64,000 bases of DNA from Pseudocercospora fijiensis CIRAD86. Taxonomy: Eukaryota; Ascomycota; Dothideomycetes; Mycosphaerellales; Mycosphaerellaceae. The DNA lies in the NCBI RefSeq assembly GCF_000340215.1, contig NW_006921534.1, positions 1,327,171 through 1,391,170 on the forward strand, written 5' to 3'. Shown piece by piece: positions 1-10,953 of the stretch (positions within the stretch are counted from its first letter, which is position 1; every line of letters begins with the position of its first letter). Under the pieces are notes generated by a model, which was given only the letters and a program-made list of their open reading frames with translations, was not told where the DNA came from and made no database searches. Both the position numbers and the translations under genes were made by a program.

Positions 1-504
1 GTAACTTCTCGCTAGTGTTAGTAACTTCTCGGGTTTCGGAGGCGGTTCTTAGTGCCTAAGGCGGCCGTCGTTATCGTATTAGACACTTTTGTTAGCGCTA
101 TTTGCTAGAAATGCGCGCAATCGGCGTATCTCGCTGTATTAGTAATATGCTATTATAAAAGTCGTAAAAGTCGTAAAGTCGGTGTTATAAATACGCGGAA
201 GGAAGCAGCTATAACGTTTAATCCTACCAATTAAGCGCTCTACTATACTAAATCCGGGGTCTTAGCGGGACTCGGTATCCTTGTCGCTTCCTCGAATTTA
301 CGCTTCTCGCCTAGCTCTTATATACTATCGATACCTACGACTATCTATAAACCCTCGTCGTAAAGAACACGATAGATAGCCTACTTAGCGAGCTTATAAG
401 GACACGATAGAAGAGCCTGCTTAGCGAGCTTATAAGGACATAATAGAAGGGTAGTAAGGAAGGACCTTATTAAATGCTATCTCTAGCGCTATCTCTAGTG
501 CTAA

Positions 505-760
505 TTCTAGCGCTAGCTCTCGTAGAAGCAACTCAACTAGGCACTATACGCTAGCACTCGCAGAAGCAACTCAACTAGCTCTCGTAGAAGCAACTTAACT
601 AGGCACTATACGCTAGCTCTCGCAGAAGCAACTCAACTAGGCATTATACGCTAGCTCTCGTAGGAGCAGCTTAACTAGGCCTGCTCTTATAGAAGCAACT
701 CAACTAGGCCTGCTCTTATAGAAGCAACTTAACTAGGCCTGTACTCGTAGAAGTAACGCG
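505..760. repeat. Minisatellite, period about 37-38 bp
   Basis: Imperfect tandem copies of a unit containing CTCGTAGAAGCAACT and CAACTAGGCACTATACG occur here about six times, with variants of the unit length. It lies beyond the C-terminal end of the helicase relic and inside the same RIP-mutated block. Confidence 0.7.
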
Positions 761-844
761 ATCGAGCGTAGTATTACGGCTCACTTTTCCGGGGATAGGA
801 CAAGGACTTAGCGAGCTTACAAGGACATAATAGAAGCCTTATTA

Positions 845-960
845 AATGCTAATTCTAGTGCCAATTTACCGCTAATTCTAGTGCTAATTCTAGTGCCAAT
901 TCTAGTGCCAATTCTAGCGCCATTTTACCGCTAATTCTAGCGCTAGCTCTCGTAGAAGCA
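845..960. repeat. 12-bp tandem repeat
   Basis: Copies of GCTAATTCTAGT and GCCAATTCTAGT alternate about seven times, interspersed with a diverged form ending in TTTACC. A few copies of the same unit also occur around 480-515, before the longer minisatellite. Confidence 0.7.
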
Positions 961-999
961 GCTCAACTAGGCATGCTCTCGCAGAATATTATATACTAA

Positions 1000-3900
1000 A
1001 TATTAGTAAGTCTTCTATATCGTTACCTTCCTACTAGCTAGCCTTACGCCTACGCTCTCTCTCTCGAGCCGATAGTGTACGGCTATAGCCTAACCGACGG
1101 CTTGATCTACTATTACTATCCCCTGCTTAGCTGCCTCCTACTACTTAGCTGCCTCCTGCTACTTAGCTAACTCCTGCTGCCTAGCGACGCGCAGTTTCCT
1201 CGTAATCTAGATCCTATATGCCTCTAGTGTTCCTTGCTACTATCCTCTTACGAGCCTCGATAGTAGAGCGGGCAGAGTTCTGTGTATTCTTCTATAGCTG
1301 CTTACGGCGCTGTTGTTAGTTAGTAGGCCGATTGGCGATAGGTTGGCTTGTCCGAGTTATAGCGGCAGTAGTAGCAGTAGTAGTAGCAGCTTCTTCAGCC
1401 TTCTTCTTCTTCTCGGCATCTCTGTTTCTAACGAATATATTATGCTTAGCAAACACGCTAAAGATAATGCGATTTAGCTCTAGTAGGAGGTCTTCTTCTA
1501 TCTAGATCTCTCGAAGGTTATTAGCCTCCGCTTAATACTAGGTATAGAACTCTATAGCCCGCTCCTAGATGTCCGCCTCTTTAATTAGGGTATCGTAGTC
1601 CTTACTAGAGGCATGGTTTCGAAATGCATTCTCGGTCCGGCCGTACTTAGCACTAAAGATATTACATAGATCCTATAGAATAGGCTCGGGTACTAAGAAG
1701 GTCGATAGGATAACCCCGAAGAGGCGATTATCGTACTAGTCTAGAAAGATCTGTTCTGCGATATTAGATACGAAGCTCTCGAGGAATAGGAGAGTATAGT
1801 ACTAGGTTGATCTAATACTAGGAGCTGTTAGTAGCTTTAGAACTACTAGAGCAGTATAGCCCTCCTAGACTAGTCGATCTAGTAGGTCTAGATTACATAT
1901 ACTGCAGCAATCGGTAGTGCCTACTACGACCTTGTTAACACTATACGTATACTCGTATTCGCTATATATCTCTAAGATTATATTACGAAAGCAGCGGCGA
2001 TATTCTAGGTTCGGGTAGTAGCGCGTATTCTATAACTATAACTAGATATCTAGTATATTGTTACGCTAGCCTATCTCTTTAGTAGACTAGGACTTCTTAG
2101 TCGCGTTCTCGGCGATTGCTATTACGATAGCATTATAAAAAGGGTAGCTAGTAGTTCGAATAGGACGAGGCGGCATAGTGACTACTAGTAGATCGGTAAC
2201 GATAGTATCCTTATCTTCCTCGCCTATATCCTAGCTATACGCATCGAAGATAGACTTATCGACGTCGAATTCCTTACTAGGAATAGTAGTATGCCGCAGA
2301 TTGGATAGTCGTACTAGAACATAATCCTATACTTAGTATAGCCTAGCACTAGCACTAGCACTAGCGCTAGCTGCTATCGGGTCTCGTAGAACTATCGAGC
2401 GGTAGTTAGAACCGTATAGTATACGCTTCTCTATATTATTTAACTAATATAGTGCGAATATAACTGCTAATGCCTCGATACTAGGAATGCGAGCCGCACG
2501 ACTAAACTTCTATATTAGATCGTCGACATCCTTAGTAATTAGAAGCTTAATCTAGATAACTAAGCCGACATCTAGCACGTTTACCCTAGTAGAAGTCGCT
2601 AGAGTGCCGAATAGGATACGGATTTGAGACTTAGGCTTCTTAAATTCCTTATACCGCTTATTCTTGTTAATGTCGGCGATATACGTAGTATAGAAAGAGA
2701 CAACGCCGAGCATACAGATAGTCCTATAGCTACTAGGTACTACCGGCTCTCTATCCTAGGTATACTTCCGAGAATGCTGCTTAGCCGGCGAGTCCTTATT
2801 GATATTACTAGTTAAGAGTACAAGCTACTAGTATATCGTAACTCGAGCCTTATCGATCTGCTTACGACTATCGATAAAGATAATAGTCTTCTAGATATTC
2901 TGTAGTACCGCCAAGCTATCGGCGTCTACTACATACCTAAGTACGAAGTACAGGTAGTCGAAACCTGTTATCTAGCCCTAAGGCATCGTTTGTAGGATAT
3001 ACTTAGTATCTAGGCGATCGATAGTGCTCTAGACAACCTAGGTCTCGAATACGCTATCGCCTTATATACGGAGGCCGTGCTAAAGCAGATACTTCTTAGT
3101 TTCCTTAGTTAATGTTATAGAGCATACGAGAATAGTCGTATCCTATGTTATAAGCTAGCGAAGGAGGTAAAGGACTCTATAATCTGCGCGGAAGTCCTTC
3201 CACTTAAGATATATATACGCTTTATCCTATACCTATAGGCTAAGGCGGTCGGCAATAGTACGTAGGACCTCCTAGAACTTAGTACTTATCGCTTACTCGG
3301 GACTATAGATGATATACTAGTATCGGCCTTCTTTAATATTAGTAAACATAGATAGATCCTTCTCCTTTGTTTAGGTAGTAAGGATACAGACCTTAATTAG
3401 ATCCTGTTCTTCCTTATCTAACTAGCGGATAGCGGCTACTATATCCTCGCTCTACTTATTAGCGATGCGTATAAGTAGTACGATCTGCAATGTAATAAAA
3501 CTAGTAAGTATAGTATAGGCCTAGAAAATAATCGTTTTGCTAGCGCTAGTACGAGCTAAAAGCAACATATCCTATCTCCCGAAGATAATAGTATAGACGT
3601 AGTCGAGCTACATCTTAGTCGGTTCTAGTAATAGCTCGCGATAAGGATGTATTAGCTTTAGTATATGCCGTAGACTATGCTCGACAATGCGACGATAGAA
3701 TAGCATCGCCTATTAATTGCTACTAGTATCCTATATAAGTAGCTATACTTCCTCGAGGCTATACTCGTCTATATTAATATAGCGCTCCTCGAAGTAGGCT
3801 ATCTAGCTAGCCTTATTAGCCTCGTCTAGATTAGTAGGCATCTCTAGCTTACGCTCGACAGTCTATTAAGGCTCTATACGATTAATCGCTAGACGACTAG

Positions 3901-4027
3901 GCAGGCGGACGAAGTATTAGTCGCCTTCCTTCTTACGCCGATTGCTAGTATCGTCGCCGATATCGAATCTACCCTTCTTCGCCTTATTACGATCGCGCTT
4001 TAAGAGGTTAGAGAGATCGTTCGGCAT
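1000..4027 (-). pseudogene. RecQ-family DNA helicase relic, inactivated by RIP
   Basis: Reading the minus strand from the ATG at 4027 gives a long colinear reading frame broken only by TAG/TAA at positions where RIP would act. The order of motifs fits a RecQ helicase: a degenerate Walker A (ARTSASKT, about 3532-3560), an SPE-containing segment (YIIYSPEQ), a second RecA-like lobe (RILFGT, then NVLDVGLVIQ), and a Cys-rich patch with RRCF and CCSIC (about 1900-2040) like the RecQ zinc-binding region. A charged C-terminal part has Gln/Glu/Ala/Lys repeats suggesting a coiled coil (about 1100-1200). RecQ-like helicases are known as telomere-linked genes and as repeat cargo in fungi. The C-terminal end is unclear. 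A diverged helicase of another SF2 family is the main alternative. Confidence 0.6.
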
Positions 4028-4037
4028 TGCGGACGCC

Positions 4038-4149
4038 TATCGCTCTATTAGTAGAAGTAGTATCGCTCTATTAGTAGAAGTAGTGTCGCTCTATTAGTAG
4101 AAGTAGTGTCGCTCTATTAGTAGAAGTAGTATCGCTCTATTAGTAGACA
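4038..4149. repeat. 23-bp tandem repeat, about five copies
   Basis: The unit starts TATCGCTCTATTAGTAGAAG and is repeated at 4038, 4061, 4084, 4107 and 4130 with only A/G changes at one position. It sits just upstream of the presumed ATG of the helicase relic, in its would-be 5' leader. Confidence 0.85.
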
Positions 4150-4869
4150 GTCGGAACCTAGCAAATAGTAGCGTACGCGACTGTACGAAGCGGCAACAAT
4201 CGCGGAGCCGCAGAATAGTAGGTCTCGGGGCTCGAGTCTCGCTATCGCTATCGCTACGTAAAGCACTAGATACGACTCGGAGACACCTAATACTAGAATA
4301 CTATAATAATAAGTAGCGCTTAAGGCCAAACAGGATCGCTAGTATATTTAGAAGGTGTCTAACAAGTTTTAGTATACTAGGTATAGGTATAGGTATTAAG
4401 GTATAGACGATTTAGCGATTTAGGCTGTTTTAGGAGTAGGTACCGATAGGCGGCGAGAATAAGTAAATAGTAGCAGATACCGGATAAGGCGACACTTAGA
4501 GGTATTAGGGGAGTGCTTTCTAAGGCTCCTCGTATAGGCAGTGTATTCTAGAAGGGGTTTGTTGTCTGTCGCGATATAGGTGTTTATAGAACAAACGCGA
4601 AGCCGAGAATGTCCGTATAGTTAGAATAGACTATAGCCTTTATTTTTATAGTACTGAAATTTTGAAGTAGGCTAAATTCTACGTGTATCTATAATATAGA
4701 ACCCTCTCTATACAAGTCTAGCGGCAGCTACGATAGTTGTTGAGTTATAAGCCTATCTAATATCTCTAAGGAGGTGTTGCAAGCAAGGAATCGCCCGATT
4801 AGTGCAGTTTGTCTTTAGGCGCTTCGCTAAGGCTCGCTCTTCCTTCTATACTATACTATATTGAGAAGA

Positions 4870-5555
4870 CCCGAGATCCGGTGCACGTAGAACATAAAGG
4901 AAGTCACGAGCACAAAGCGAAAATAGCCTGAGATGGAGGCAGTCAAAGAACCCCTAAGTCCGAGGAAAGATCCGAAGATAAAGAACCATCGTCGACCAAA
5001 GATATCGGAGAGTTTGCCAAGCATTAAGAAGAACACAGCACCACCGCAGATGTTAACGAGCGGGACCCAGTTTATATTAGGCGAAGGGCCGATGTCTGCA
5101 TCGATAGCTCCAAGAATTGGTGCAACAAGACCGAAACCTGCCTCAGATGTCACAGTCATATAACTCTCGTACATCGTGAAGTAATGCTCACCTCCAATGC
5201 CACCCATAAACGCCATACCGATGGCGAACATGGTACCAATGTAGTTGGCAGAGAGCCAATACTTTCCACTAATCTGATCAGAATTTCTGCCCTTGGCTTC
5301 CTCAGCACGATCATCGTCTTCTCGGTGATTCATAACCGTCGCATCACCAACATAGTCGCGAGGGTGCTGTCCTCTATGCTCAGCCTTCTCGTCGTATTCA
5401 TGATGCTCGACAACACCGCGATCAGCAGAGAGTCGTCTCTTGATAGCGTCTATGAGGATGTCTGAAGGACGACAATAGAAAATCTAGTCTAAGTGAATAG
5501 CACAGGAGATGAGGGAGGAGAGGGCCCAAGGGCGAGGAGGACGCTCATATTTCAT
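4870..5555 (-). pseudogene. TRI12-like MFS efflux transporter, truncated N-terminal part
   Basis: The main exon (acceptor TTCAG just before 5464, reading down to about 4870) encodes the N-terminal part of a fungal MFS transporter of the TRI12/siderophore-transporter type. It has an acidic, His-rich N-terminus, then a first membrane helix (YWLSANYIGT), a region of conserved charged and Pro residues, and the MFS signature loop GKLSDIFGRRW. A possible first exon starts at ATG 5555 and joins through a short intron of about 42 bp; this part is tentative. After about residue 130 of the main exon the sequence no longer resembles the family. Only 2-3 of the usual 14 helices remain and the repeat block begins at about 4850, so the gene is almost certainly non-functional. 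Confidence 0.6.
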
Positions 5556-6797
5556 TGCTTCGTGAGAAGCCACTGCTATGGAAACCGCCGGGTCGAGGCT
5601 CGTGAGTTTCGATGATAGCAAGACGGTTCAAACGTGCTTGTGGGGATAGCGTCGGGGTAGACCCAGACTTCTCCAGATTTCCCCAGACATGCATATCGAT
5701 CTAAGGCATGGTGAAAGCTCGTTGACAATCACCAAAACGTGATGGAAGGATTCAAAGCCTCACTCGTGACGACGCCGCTTGCCAGCCTCGAGGAGAGTTT
5801 TTGAAAGCAGGTGGAGGCCGCGGCGAGGCTGGCTGTAGTCTTCTGGGGCAGCAGGAAATGATGACGGGTTCGAGAGGTGAAGTCTCAATAGATCTATTTC
5901 TCACGACCACCTTCTTAAATCATCTCGATACACATCCATCGCCGTCCTTTATTCATTCACAACCAAACCAGCATTTTCTCTTTCATCGTCCTCTCTAACA
6001 CCTTCCCATCAATCCACGCCACCAATACACCTCGACTCGAGGATCCTAAATTTGAGCGAGGCGTCCCGCTTCGTTCCGCCCTTCTGCTACGATTAGACGA
6101 CCAATGATACAATATGAATTATGCCACTGCGGCAGGCAGGTCTAGATCTCTGAGTGAGCCACTGAACTGCAAAGAATGTCAAATCGTCGGGCAGGAACGA
6201 GCCGCGTACAGAAGTATTCGTGGCGATACGGACGGCAGTAGGACACAAGAAAGGATGGAAAGACCTGTCTACTTCTTATGTGAACTGAATTCCTGGCCTG
6301 CTAGAACTACTGCGTCGGAGCAATGAGTACGAGGTCTGAAAGGAGCATCTCAGATGCTGTAAATTCAGCCACCGGCGGATAACGTTGGACAATTTGATAT
6401 CCACGAAGACGATGCTTGCGATCTTGTGTGGCCATGAGGTTGTGAATGAGAGTACAGATGAATCGAATGTGTACACGAGCATCTTGGCGATCGGAGGAAA
6501 TGCAGGTCTTCAGATCTCAGAATCCTCGCCCACGTTCAATCTCCAGCATGCCACGCGAGAAGGCGTTTGGTACCTGTGGTTTATGCGCCTGGTAGCTCCC
6601 GCGGTCCGTTCTGACGGCAGACGATGCCCAGTTCTTCCGTCAGATTATCGTCGATGAATAGGAATAACCAGGTGGTTCCACAAGTTCGACACTGAGGCTA
6701 CTGACCGCACGAACGGCATGCGTGAAAGTTTTCCCACTCGTGCTCTGCCATGTAGGATTCATGGAGACTTGGCGACTTCAAACATCGATCGTGGTTG
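5556..6797. other. Intergenic stretch without a supported gene
   Basis: Native, non-RIP composition. Around 5890-6010 there is a CT-rich run resembling a promoter or 5' leader, followed by short open frames on both strands (the longest about 90 codons at 6385-6657, plus). None shows a recognisable domain or a convincing exon chain, so I assign no gene. Confidence 0.4.
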
Positions 6798-7031
6798 TCA
6801 GCAAAAGCAAAAGTGCCGACGAGGGCTGACGAAGGCTTGCAGGCCATGCTTTATGCTTTCCTCTCTACCAAGCGCCTCGCTAAAACAAATTTTCAGATCA
6901 TAGTCATCAATAGTGGGCGTGGTCGTGGCTGCGCCCGCTTCACCAAAACGACCAAACCGCGGCTGCGAGGCTGCGCTTCCCGCTGCCCAATTGGCGAAAG
7001 CGAGAGTGGTAACCAGGCTCTTCAAAGTCAC
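6798..7031 (-). CDS. Possible small secreted protein (weak)
   Basis: A 77-codon frame starts with ATG at 7031 and begins with a Lys, a hydrophobic stretch (LVTTLAFANWAAG) and small residues ending SAAS, as a secretion signal would. The mature part has no recognisable domain and ends in FCFC. A spliced form continuing toward 6700 is possible but no donor is convincing. It lies just 3' of the HECT ligase gene on the same strand. It could be a chance frame; I am not sure it is a gene. Confidence 0.22.
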   Translation of the reverse strand: MTLKSLVTTLAFANWAAGSAASQPRFGRFGEAGAATTTPTIDDYDLKICFSEALGREESIKHGLQAFVSPRRHFCFC

Positions 7032-7099
7032 CGAATATCTCTTTCATCAGTGCCTCAGCACGGATCGGGCTCTCCATTCAACGCTCGAATTCCAATTCC

Positions 7100-10000
7100 T
7101 CACGACAGATCAAATCCCGCTCCGCTGTTAACGGCAGCGAGCAATTTCTCTCTCAACACCGCCTCGCTCTTATACATCGGCAGCTTCAGGAGATTTACGC
7201 AGGTACTCGTGGTGGGATACCGATTCTCATCGCTTCCGCTATCACGAATTGAGAATCTCGGATTCAAATGACCAAATCCCAGAAGCGGTCCACGAGGTGT
7301 CGAAGTGACGAATTTGAGCACCTTCCTTCGGTCTTGATCTTCCATCTTTTGCATGACATTCCAGAACATTTGCACACTCGGATGCTCCATTCCATCATTG
7401 CCAATGACATACGTACCGCCATACTGTGTGTTGCGTCGAAGATCATTGACGTCAATACCAGCAGCGGCACCACCGATGAGGATCTGGAGCTCTGACTGGT
7501 TGAACATGCTGAGCCAAGAAGGTTGAATGATGTCGCTGAGTCCACGGAGGAACGTGCGGGTTTGCTGGGAAGCTTGCCGCGCGAGGCGATATGCTGCGAT
7601 CAGGTTGATGTATTGAAGACGGTTTTCGTTCGTGACGGCGATGTTACCTCCGTGCGGCACCAGATCGACTTCAACGACGCGCTTGCCGTCTGGCGGTCCG
7701 ACTTCATCGGTCACTGAGAAAGTCATCCCTAGTTCTTCTGCATTGTCGGCGTTCTTGACCTGGAGCAGGCCTCGGTACAGGCCCTCGTCCAGCTCACGGA
7801 GATCGTTGATATTTGGCCTATAGTGCGACTCAGATCGTGCACTACCAGTCCCGCCTGTCAGCGCCCACTTCTTCAAGAAGAAGCCAGCGAAAGAGACGTC
7901 CACCAGTATTCCTTCATACAAGCACTTTCCGATGATGCGACCGAGAAATTCGTACTGCCTGCCGAGATCGCGACACGCTTCTGCAACCTCAGGCGACCTT
8001 TCGCTGAATCCGTACAACTGGTGTTGCAATTTCAGATCTTCGAAAATGGTGGGATTGGGATACAAAAGGTGTTGATCGTTTTCGACAAAGAATCGGTGGC
8101 CGGACGCCTTTGGGTCTTGATCGAAGGCCTGGCTGATAACACTGGTTAGAAACTCTTTGGTGACTCCACCTCCATCGATGCCAGCTTCAGGCATGTCCCA
8201 CTGATCCAGAAAAGTGATCTGGATAGGCTCTTTGAGGTCGGCACCTAGCTCGTAGAACTGCTCGTAGGCATCCTGAAACTCCTGCGTACGCTTGACTTTA
8301 GCATGGTGTCGTGCAAGAAGATCTCGAGGCGGCCCTTGTTGTGGCTGAAACATCATCTGCTGTCGCCAAAGATCTGGGTCTGTTGTGCCAAAGCGTCGCT
8401 TTTCTTGGTCGAGGCGAACAAACTGTCGGAAAATTTCGACACGAGTGCGAAATGGTATGAAGAATGGCATGTTCTGGAGAATTTCCAGCTTCGGCGCCAT
8501 TGACTCCAAGTATCGCCTCCTGCTTGCCTTTCGTTGTGCACGTGCTCTTGCTTCTTGAGAACGAAGTACCCGAGCGTAGGAGCTCGCGCCCGTACGCGGA
8601 GTGTCGAAGCGATCATTGAAGTCGGAGTCGGAGTCGTCATCCTTGTCCTCGTCTTCTTGCTGTTGGATGACATGTCTTGATTCTTCCTCAATGACAACGT
8701 CCTGCGTGAAGGCATCCATATTGAATCGCTCCGTCATCAACCAGTGTCCCTTTGGCAGGAAGTTCCGTCGAGAATCGCGTTCGTAAATAGCACGCAGGAG
8801 GCTGGTTACAACGCCTTTCAAGTAGTCTGAAGTAAGACCGGGGAGTTGTGCGACGAGTAAGGGTGAGTCGTTGGCCGATGAGTCGTTGCTCTGCGATGCG
8901 TTGCCAAATCGGCTCTTGGTAGTAAACAGTGAGCCCTGATCCCTTGCTGGCAAAGCGTCGGAATTGTTCAAGCTGCCAGCGTCGTAGACCAGTGTAAAGC
9001 CAAGATTCTTCAAGAACGTCACGAGATTGGCAACATCTGGTACAGGAACAGCGCTGTTCCTTTTGCTGACAGGACTCTTGCCCATGAACTCTTCGTCATC
9101 CATGATTTTGAGATCGAAAGAAAACATTTCCAAGAAGACAAGTATTATGGTCCAGTCGTCTCGTTCACGTGGTGACGGAATCCTGTTCTTCAGCAGCTGG
9201 ACGACACCCCGTGAGGAAGACCATATCTCCGAAAAGACCTGGGTCTGTTTCGTTGCATTCCACAAGTAAGTGGTCGGTGAAGGACTGTCGACCCTTGTTG
9301 GTCCTAGGTGCAACCACATGCGGATTTCATCTGACCTGCGTGGAAAGCATCGTAATAATGTGAGAGCGTAACCAGCCAATGCTTGAGCGTCGCGATTGCC
9401 GGACAAGTTTTGCTTGCCGACCAGAAGATTACGTATGGAATGCTGGTGCAGTAGCGAATTGACCTGTTTCTGCATGAAGGTGTTCAGGGGCAGGCCAGAC
9501 TGTACACTGGCCAAGATTTCATTATCATAAGCAGTGTTTTCGAGATCAAGCGGCGTGCTTTCGAAATCGATACTATCTGCGAGAGAACCAAGAAGTTGAC
9601 TGATAGCACTCATAAATGCCATGCTCGATCGAACTTCAACGAGCGCAATCAGGTTGCCGAGAAGCCATACTCGCGATCTCGTCGACAATCCTCGCTGCGA
9701 GTCGTTCGCTTCAGACCTGGGAAGAGAAGGCGGTGCCAAGCGAGAAGCCACGGCCTCCGATAAAGCCTCCGCATCGATGGCTGTTCGGAGGAGACTGGTA
9801 GTCTCTTGATCCAGCGGTCTCGCAAGCAACACTGCCAAACCTTCATACGCCGCACGAGATTGGAGCGGGGCAAGAAGCGCTCCTTGCAAAGAGTCCTGAG
9901 GCAAGTCTGCTCCACTCGAGGTGAGGGCGTCATAGTAGTTCACGGCATCGTCAGAGGTGAATTTTGTCTGTCTCGCAGCGAAGGTCAAGATGCCCAACAC

Positions 10001-10528
10001 TGTTCGATCGTTGTCACGATCCGGCAGTACCCGCGCTCGGAGTGCTGCTATGCAGGCTCTCTGGAGTTTCGAATACGCACGAGACCACTCGTCGCCCTTG
10101 CACTGCACCGTATCGCTCGTCGTGACTTGTCGTGTCCCATACCAAGCAAGTCGCTTCACGTCGCTTGGATCTCTTCTCGGACTGAAGAATAATAGCAGGC
10201 GCCGTAGCTGCCCAAGACTTTCGTCTGCTGTGCTGTATGCTCCGTTCGCTCTTTCCTCCTGTTCGTCCCAGATCTGCCGCCATATCTTGAATGTCCTGCG
10301 CCGGCTACTGTGCCCTCTGAATGTCTTCTGAACCTTTGACGCCGCCCGTGCTCGCTCCCTCTGAATCTGGCGGTTGATGCGATCCTGTTGCGCTGATGCG
10401 ACTGCTTGCTGTGCTCCACTTCCGCCGGCGGCGGCCGTGCCGTTGCTCTTCGCGAACGGGTTTCCAGGCCTACCGGACAGATTCACTTGACGAGGCCGTC
10501 GACTGTTGCCGGAGAATGTCTGATACAT
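7100..10528 (-). CDS. HUL5: HECT-type E3 ubiquitin ligase, HUL5/UBE3C-like
   Basis: Uninterrupted 1142-aa frame from ATG 10528. The N-terminus (MYQTFSGNSRRPRQVNLSGR) is the form seen at the start of fungal HUL5 and UBE3C proteins. An IQ-like basic helix follows at about residues 60-75 (KVQKTFRGHSSRRR). An acidic linker lies near 630-645, and the HECT domain occupies roughly residues 770-1142. The catalytic cysteine is in TSTCVNLLKLP, at about residue 1110, and the C-terminal tail is complete. HUL5/UBE3C extends ubiquitin chains on proteasome-bound and misfolded substrates. There is no intron and no sign of damage. It is divergent from the MFS gene at 10954 with 425 bp between the starts. Confidence 0.93.
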   Translation of the reverse strand: MYQTFSGNSRRPRQVNLSGRPGNPFAKSNGTAAAGGSGAQQAVASAQQDRINRQIQRERARAASKVQKTFRGHSSRRRTFKIWRQIWDEQEERANGAYSTADESLGQLRRLLLFFSPRRDPSDVKRLAWYGTRQVTTSDTVQCKGDEWSRAYSKLQRACIAALRARVLPDRDNDRTVLGILTFAARQTKFTSDDAVNYYDALTSSGADLPQDSLQGALLAPLQSRAAYEGLAVLLARPLDQETTSLLRTAIDAEALSEAVASRLAPPSLPRSEANDSQRGLSTRSRVWLLGNLIALVEVRSSMAFMSAISQLLGSLADSIDFESTPLDLENTAYDNEILASVQSGLPLNTFMQKQVNSLLHQHSIRNLLVGKQNLSGNRDAQALAGYALTLLRCFPRRSDEIRMWLHLGPTRVDSPSPTTYLWNATKQTQVFSEIWSSSRGVVQLLKNRIPSPRERDDWTIILVFLEMFSFDLKIMDDEEFMGKSPVSKRNSAVPVPDVANLVTFLKNLGFTLVYDAGSLNNSDALPARDQGSLFTTKSRFGNASQSNDSSANDSPLLVAQLPGLTSDYLKGVVTSLLRAIYERDSRRNFLPKGHWLMTERFNMDAFTQDVVIEEESRHVIQQQEDEDKDDDSDSDFNDRFDTPRTGASSYARVLRSQEARARAQRKASRRRYLESMAPKLEILQNMPFFIPFRTRVEIFRQFVRLDQEKRRFGTTDPDLWRQQMMFQPQQGPPRDLLARHHAKVKRTQEFQDAYEQFYELGADLKEPIQITFLDQWDMPEAGIDGGGVTKEFLTSVISQAFDQDPKASGHRFFVENDQHLLYPNPTIFEDLKLQHQLYGFSERSPEVAEACRDLGRQYEFLGRIIGKCLYEGILVDVSFAGFFLKKWALTGGTGSARSESHYRPNINDLRELDEGLYRGLLQVKNADNAEELGMTFSVTDEVGPPDGKRVVEVDLVPHGGNIAVTNENRLQYINLIAAYRLARQASQQTRTFLRGLSDIIQPSWLSMFNQSELQILIGGAAAGIDVNDLRRNTQYGGTYVIGNDGMEHPSVQMFWNVMQKMEDQDRRKVLKFVTSTPRGPLLGFGHLNPRFSIRDSGSDENRYPTTSTCVNLLKLPMYKSEAVLREKLLAAVNSGAGFDLS

Positions 10529-10953
10529 CGTCGCTTAAGCCTAGTTGGTAATCGAAGGTCGATAAGGATAAGATGCTTGCGAGACACGTCGGGAGTCCGC
10601 AGCCGGTCGAAGTCAACTTGGAACGGGTCGGCATGGAAAGTGAGGCTCGCTGTGCGATCGAAAGGAAGATTCGGATTTCACTTCACCCACTCCCGCATAT
10701 CGAGTGCATTCGTCGTTGCCACCAGCACAAGCTGAACGTTGGATGGCACTTTCTAGACGAGATCGATGCTGAGGTAATATCGAAGTTGAGCCGCAACACA
10801 CGGAGCGGCACGTGCCGTGCAGTCATTGTCCCCGACGCAAGGGACTTGGGGACTTTACATGTAACCTGGCGACATCGGACAAACGCAAGTTCTCCATCAT
10901 GGACGCGCGACCGCATTTGATTTCTGCGCCACTGCAGACTGCGGTGCCATCGA
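10529..10953. promoter_or_regulatory. Divergent promoter region, HUL5-like and SLC49-like genes
   Basis: The 425 bp separate the start codons of two genes transcribed away from each other, so both promoters must lie here. No specific binding site stands out to me. Confidence 0.5.

Larger units (their letters stand above)
1..4850. mobile_element. RIP-mutated repeat block, left edge
   Basis: The whole stretch has the TpA-rich, stop-filled composition of RIP-mutated repeats (TAG/TAA wherever CAG, CAA or TGG would be expected), and it has no native-looking gene. It holds a degenerate RecQ-type helicase on the minus strand, three families of short tandem repeats, and about 500 bp of featureless sequence (4330-4850). 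The right edge is sharp: from about 4860 the codon use becomes that of a normal gene. I found no terminal repeats, so the element class is open. The block runs off the left edge of the window. Confidence 0.75.

Noticed and set aside
505..960. CRISPR-like array
   Set aside because: Units are contiguous tandem repeats without unique spacers, and the host is a eukaryote.
2624..2815. 63-codon plus-strand frame in the left repeat block
   Set aside because: It is antisense to the helicase relic and has no recognisable content.
4117..4329. 70-codon Tyr-rich open frame on the minus strand in the left repeat
   Set aside because: It starts within the 23-bp tandem repeats and has the biased composition of RIP-mutated DNA, with no domain.
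9806..10331. Plus-strand frames of 124-128 codons
   Set aside because: They lie opposite the intact HECT ligase gene and are its shadows.
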